DNA from: BPIH01 sp042408925 | Lineage (GTDB): Bacteria > Chloroflexota > Limnocylindria > Limnocylindrales > CSP1-4 | Length of the DNA: 28,286 nt | NCBI GenBank assembly: GCA_042408925.1 | Contig: JBHOQO010000048.1 | Span: forward strand, 1 to 28,286 | Direction of reading: 5' to 3' | Part shown: piece after piece, positions 23,031 through 28,286 of the stretch | Position numbering within the stretch: the first letter of the stretch is position 1 | Layout: each line of letters starts with the position of its first letter | Notes under the pieces: generated by a model | Database searches by the model: none | What the model was told of the DNA's origin: nothing | Seen by the model: only the letters and a program-made list of their open reading frames with translations | Position numbers and translations under genes: made by a program

Positions 23031-23915
23031 ATGGTCCAGCTGCGGTCCCGGCCGACCCGCCGGTCGGCCGGGACCCTGCTCAGCATCCTCCTCCTGCCGC
23101 TCGTCGTCGGCGGCTGCACGAGCACGTACCAGTACCACTGGTCGTACTTCTTCGATTCGATCTTTCGGCCCGACGCCCAGATCGTCGGCGGTCTCTGGCT
23201 GACCGTCTCCATCGCCGTCGTCAGTCAGGTCATCGGGGTCGGCCTGGGAGTCCTGGCCGCCCTCGCCAAGCTCTCCCGGATCGTCCCGTTCCGGGTCGCG
23301 GCGAACCTCTACATCTGGCTCTTCCGCGGCACCCCGCTCGTCGTCCAGATCGTCTTCTTCTTCTTCGGCCTCAGCGTCGCCCGGATCTACACCTGGCCCG
23401 ACCTCGACCTCTTCGGCCTCGTCACGATCCCCGGCGAGATCCAAGCCGGAATCTTCGCCCTCGGGGTCAACGAGGGCGCCTACATGGCCGAGATCGTCCG
23501 AGCCGGGATCCTCTCCATCGACCCGGGGCAGATGGAGGCGGCCAAGAGCCTGGGGATGACGTACGGCCTCGCCATGCGGCGGATCATCCTGCCCCAGGCC
23601 GCCCGGGTCATCGTCCCGCCCCTCGGCAACGAGTTCAACAACATGCTGAAGACGACCTCCCTCCTCGTCCTCATCAGCGTCCCCGAGCTCTACACGATCT
23701 TCAACCGCAAGCAGGGTCAGTACTTCGCCCCCTTCGAGTTCTTCCTCGCCGCGGCGGTCTGGTTCCTCCTCCTCACGACCCTCTGGGGTGTCGTCCAGGG
23801 CTGGATCGAGCGGCGCCTGGGACGCGGCACGACACCGACGGCCGGGCCGAGCTGGCGCGAGCGCCTCTTCGGCCGCGCCGAGGTCGAGCCGAGTCTCGTG
23901 AGCGGGGGCCGCTGA
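23031..23915 (+). CDS. Polar amino acid ABC transporter, permease
   Basis: Membrane channel subunit (HisM/GlnP type, BPD_transp_1). The 294-aa protein has about five to six membrane helices, LWLTVSIAVVSQVIGVGLGV, LFRGTPLVVQIVFFFFGLS, and a classical EAA loop for contact with the ATPase: EAAKSLGMTYGLAMRRIILP followed by QAARVIVPPLGNEF. The start is ATG at 23031, 22 bp after the receptor gene, with GAGG just upstream. The N-terminal helix ends LVVGGC (Cys29), which resembles a lipobox and is unusual for a permease. The stop shares one base with the next start (TGATG). Confidence 0.94.
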   Translation: MVQLRSRPTRRSAGTLLSILLLPLVVGGCTSTYQYHWSYFFDSIFRPDAQIVGGLWLTVSIAVVSQVIGVGLGVLAALAKLSRIVPFRVAANLYIWLFRGTPLVVQIVFFFFGLSVARIYTWPDLDLFGLVTIPGEIQAGIFALGVNEGAYMAEIVRAGILSIDPGQMEAAKSLGMTYGLAMRRIILPQAARVIVPPLGNEFNNMLKTTSLLVLISVPELYTIFNRKQGQYFAPFEFFLAAAVWFLLLTTLWGVVQGWIERRLGRGTTPTAGPSWRERLFGRAEVEPSLVSGGR

Positions 23916-24733
23916 TGCCCGCCGTCGGCCACGACCTCCTCGAGGCGATCGGCGGGGTCCCCCGCCCCGCCGCCGACGTCGTCGTCGAGGCAACCGATGT
24001 CCACAAGTGGTTCGGCCGCCTCCACGTCCTCCGGGGCGTCTCGCTGACCGTCCGACGCCAGGAGGTCGTCGTCGTCATCGGTCCCTCGGGGTCGGGCAAG
24101 ACGACGTTCATCCGCTGCCTCAACCACCTCGAGAAGATCCAGCGGGGGCGGATCTTCGTGAACGGCCATCTCATCGGCTATCGCGAGGTGAACGGCCGGC
24201 TCGTCGAGGACAAGGAGCGAAACATTGCCCGCCAGCGCCAGGAGATCGGGATGGTCTTCCAGCGCTTCAACCTCTTCCCCCACCTCACGGCCCTCGAGAA
24301 CATCATCGAGGCGCCGGTCCGGGTCCGCGGGGTGCCGCGGGCGGAGGCGGAGGCGACGGCCCGGGCGCTCCTGGCCCGGGTCGGCCTCGAGCACAAGGCG
24401 AACGCCTACCCGATCCAGCTCTCCGGCGGCCAGCAGCAGCGGGTCGCCATCTGCCGAGCCCTGGCGATGAAGCCGGCCCTCATGCTCTTCGACGAGCCGA
24501 CCTCGGCCCTCGATCCCGAGATGATCGGCGAGGTCCTGGAAGTCATGAAGGAGCTGGCCCGGGAGGGCATGACGATGATCGTCGTGACCCACGAGATGGG
24601 GTTCGCCCGCGAGGTCGCCAACCGGGTCGTGATGATGGACGAGGGGCAGGTCATCGAGGAGGGGCCGCCCGACGAGCTCTTCCGCAACCCGCGGCAGGAG
24701 CGGACGCGGGCCTTCCTCTCGAAGATCCTCTGA
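23915..24733 (+). CDS. Polar amino acid ABC transporter, ATP-binding protein
   Basis: Cytoplasmic ATPase (GlnQ/HisP type) powering the importer. The 272-aa protein has Walker A GPSGSGKT (56-63), Q-loop Gln116 in GMVFQRFNLFPHLT, ABC signature LSGGQQQRVAICRALAM (169-185), Walker B LMLFDEPTSALD (189-200) and the switch His226. There is an N-terminal extension of about 22 residues. The start ATG at 23915 overlaps the permease stop. It ends only 22 bp from the stop of the convergent YbjQ-family gene. Confidence 0.96.
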   Translation: MPAVGHDLLEAIGGVPRPAADVVVEATDVHKWFGRLHVLRGVSLTVRRQEVVVVIGPSGSGKTTFIRCLNHLEKIQRGRIFVNGHLIGYREVNGRLVEDKERNIARQRQEIGMVFQRFNLFPHLTALENIIEAPVRVRGVPRAEAEATARALLARVGLEHKANAYPIQLSGGQQQRVAICRALAMKPALMLFDEPTSALDPEMIGEVLEVMKELAREGMTMIVVTHEMGFAREVANRVVMMDEGQVIEEGPPDELFRNPRQERTRAFLSKIL

Positions 24734-24755
24734 CCGACGTTGCTTCGGCGAGGCC

Positions 24756-25082
24756 TCAGCCGAGACGGACCGCCGTCCCCGAGGCGGTGACCATGAGCAT
24801 CGAGCCTGCGCCGACGGTCTCGTAGTCGAGGTCGACGCCGACGACGGCGTTCGCCCCGAGCTCGGTCGCCGCGGCGACGAGCTCCTCGAGGGCGATCGCC
24901 CGGGCCCGGCGCAGCTCGCCCTCGTACGCCCCGGCGCGGCCGCCGACGATGTCGCGGATCCCGGCGAAGAGGTCCTTGAAGACGTTTGCCCCCAGGATCG
25001 CCTCCCCCGAGACGACCCCCAGGTACGTCTCGATCGAGCGCCCCTCGACGCTCGGGGTCGTGGTGACGAGAACCGAGCTCAT
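24756..25082 (-). CDS. YbjQ / UPF0145 family protein
   Basis: A 108-aa member of the YbjQ (DUF74) family, which forms pentameric rings of unknown function. Family features are VTTTPSVEGRSIETYLGVVS, GANVFKDLFAGIRDIVGGRA, YEGELRRARAIALEEL, and ATELGANAVVGVDLDYE. The ATG at 25082-25080 is supported by GGGAGG 7 nt upstream; a longer in-frame start adds 19 unconserved residues. It is the last gene of the minus-strand propionyl-CoA cluster, 53 bp after mce, and converges with the ABC ATPase. No link to that pathway is known. Confidence 0.9.
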   Translation of the reverse strand: MSSVLVTTTPSVEGRSIETYLGVVSGEAILGANVFKDLFAGIRDIVGGRAGAYEGELRRARAIALEELVAAATELGANAVVGVDLDYETVGAGSMLMVTASGTAVRLG

Positions 25083-25135
25083 GGCTGCACCTCCCATAAG
25101 ACCGGGCCGGCGCTGCCGCCCCGGCCCGACGAGCC

Positions 25136-25612
25136 TCACTCGGCCCGATCGTACCCGAGGGCCGTCCAGGCCGGACCCCCGGGCGCCTCGATGAGCTCGA
25201 CGAGGACGCCGTGGCAGCTCCGTGGATGGAGAAAGGCGACCGGTCCCTCGGCGCCCCGCCGCGGCGCGGTGTCGATGAGCTCGATCCCCTCGATGGCGAG
25301 CCGGGTCAGCGCCTCGGCGACGCTCGGCACCTCGAAGCAGACGTGGTGGACGCCCTCGCCGTGCTTGGCGAGGTAGCGAGCGACCCCGGTCGTGGCATCG
25401 GTCGGCTCGACGAGCTCGATCCGCGATTCGCCGACCGGCAGGAAGGCGATCCGGACCCGATCGGTTTCGATGTCGGCGACCCGCTCGAGGGGGAGGCCGA
25501 GGACGTCCCGCCAGAAGCCGAGGGCCGCCTCGAGGGATCGGACGACGACGGCGACGTGATGGATTCGACCGAGCCGGCGGACCGACTCGGGGACGGGCGG
25601 CGGGACGGCCAC
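25136..25612 (-). CDS. mce: Methylmalonyl-CoA epimerase
   Basis: Converts (S)- to (R)-methylmalonyl-CoA, linking propionyl-CoA carboxylase to the mutase. It belongs to the metal-dependent VOC superfamily with two glyoxalase-type halves. Motifs are GRIHHVAVVVRSLEAALGFW (15-34), IELVEP (65-70), HGEGVHHVCFEV (84-95) and HPRSCHGVLVELIE (129-142), which supply the expected metal ligands (His near 18-19, His near 89-90, Glu139). The GTG at 25612-25610 is chosen for the preceding GAGGAGG and a 158-aa length. An ATG at 25699 would add 29 residues of low complexity and overlap the mutase gene. Adjacency to the mutase settles the subfamily. Confidence 0.9.
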   Translation of the reverse strand: MAVPPPVPESVRRLGRIHHVAVVVRSLEAALGFWRDVLGLPLERVADIETDRVRIAFLPVGESRIELVEPTDATTGVARYLAKHGEGVHHVCFEVPSVAEALTRLAIEGIELIDTAPRRGAEGPVAFLHPRSCHGVLVELIEAPGGPAWTALGYDRAE

Positions 25613-25670
25613 GGATCGTTCCCTCCTCGATGGCGCCCGGGCCGCCGGACGATCCGGCAGCGGGGCGGGC

Positions 25671-27344
<1,674 letters not shown>

Positions 27345-27410
27345 CGGGCCCCTAGCCTACCGGACCGGGCCCCGGTCGGAACGGCCGCCTGGCGGGACGA
27401 ACCGGGGGCC

Positions 27411-28174
<764 letters not shown>

Positions 28175-28187
<13 letters not shown>

Positions 28188-28286
28188 CGGTCGAGCGCCG
28201 CCTGGCGACCGACCATGCGCCAGGCGTCCGATCCGGACCCGCCGCTCGCGGGACGCGGCGCGGGCCCAGGGCCGTTCGGCCCGGCC
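28175..28286 (-). CDS. C-terminal end of a probable biotin carboxylase subunit (partial)
   Basis: A minus-strand frame is open from the window edge to TAG at 28177-28175, overlapping the BCCP start by 13 nt. Its last residues are DAWRMVGRQAALDRWPR, preceded by a Gly/Pro/Ala linker. The Trp/Arg-rich ending resembles the region after the ATP-grasp domain in acyl-CoA carboxylase alpha chains. Biotin carboxylase is the expected neighbour of a free BCCP. Too little is present to prove the function. Confidence 0.5.

Noticed and set aside
27363..27377. Inverted repeat GACCGGG/CCCGGTC between the BCCP and mutase genes as a terminator
   Set aside because: Only one base separates the arms, there is no T tract, and the genes appear to be in one operon.

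Overview
The window is a very GC-rich bacterial chromosome segment with strong G/C at third codon positions, many GTG starts and many 1-4 nt start/stop overlaps (ATGA, GTGA, TGATG). The gene content (complete Mur/Fts pathway, class-A-type RNase P RNA, lipoproteins with Ser/Pro linkers, a membrane LysM protein with an N-terminal Cys motif) fits a high-GC Chloroflexota lineage such as Limnocylindria (Ellin6529-like). A high-GC actinobacterium cannot be excluded; the assignment is an inference from protein character and gene order, with no database search.

Region 1 (1-12802, minus strand) is a division and cell wall (dcw) operon. In transcription order it runs mraZ, rsmH, a 72-aa basic ORF, an ftsL-like gene, ftsI, murF, mraY, murD, ftsW, murG, murB, ddl and the first codons of a gene that is probably ftsQ. 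murE and murC are missing from their usual places. The operon begins at a strong promoter (TTGACG-16 bp-TAGAAT) followed immediately by three AGTGG repeats at 10-bp period, the expected MraZ autoregulatory operator.

Region 2 (12803-13239) is non-coding and is the most unusual part of the window. It holds an array of about 23-bp elements at roughly 50-bp period: four in one orientation (the first degenerate), then two in the opposite orientation, then a possible half-copy. This may be the remains of IS21-type transposon ends or an undescribed protein-binding array.

Region 3 (13240-15490) carries a single-pass membrane LysM protein, a small four-cysteine protein on the plus strand, the RNase P RNA gene rnpB and an RNase HI gene.

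Region 4 (15543-21387) encodes two consecutive TCA-cycle steps. sdhC-sdhD-sdhA-sdhB (minus) and sucC-sucD (plus) diverge from a 503-bp regulatory region containing several palindromes. Together they convert succinyl-CoA to succinate to fumarate, reducing quinone.

Region 5 (21416-24733, plus) has a hypothetical protein gene and a complete polar amino acid ABC importer: lipoprotein receptor, permease and ATPase.

Region 6 (24756-28286, minus) is a propionyl-CoA to succinyl-CoA module: the end of a probable biotin carboxylase, a biotin carrier protein, the catalytic subunit of methylmalonyl-CoA mutase without its B12 domain, and methylmalonyl-CoA epimerase, followed by a YbjQ-family protein. Its product, succinyl-CoA, is the substrate of the SucCD and Sdh enzymes in region 4.
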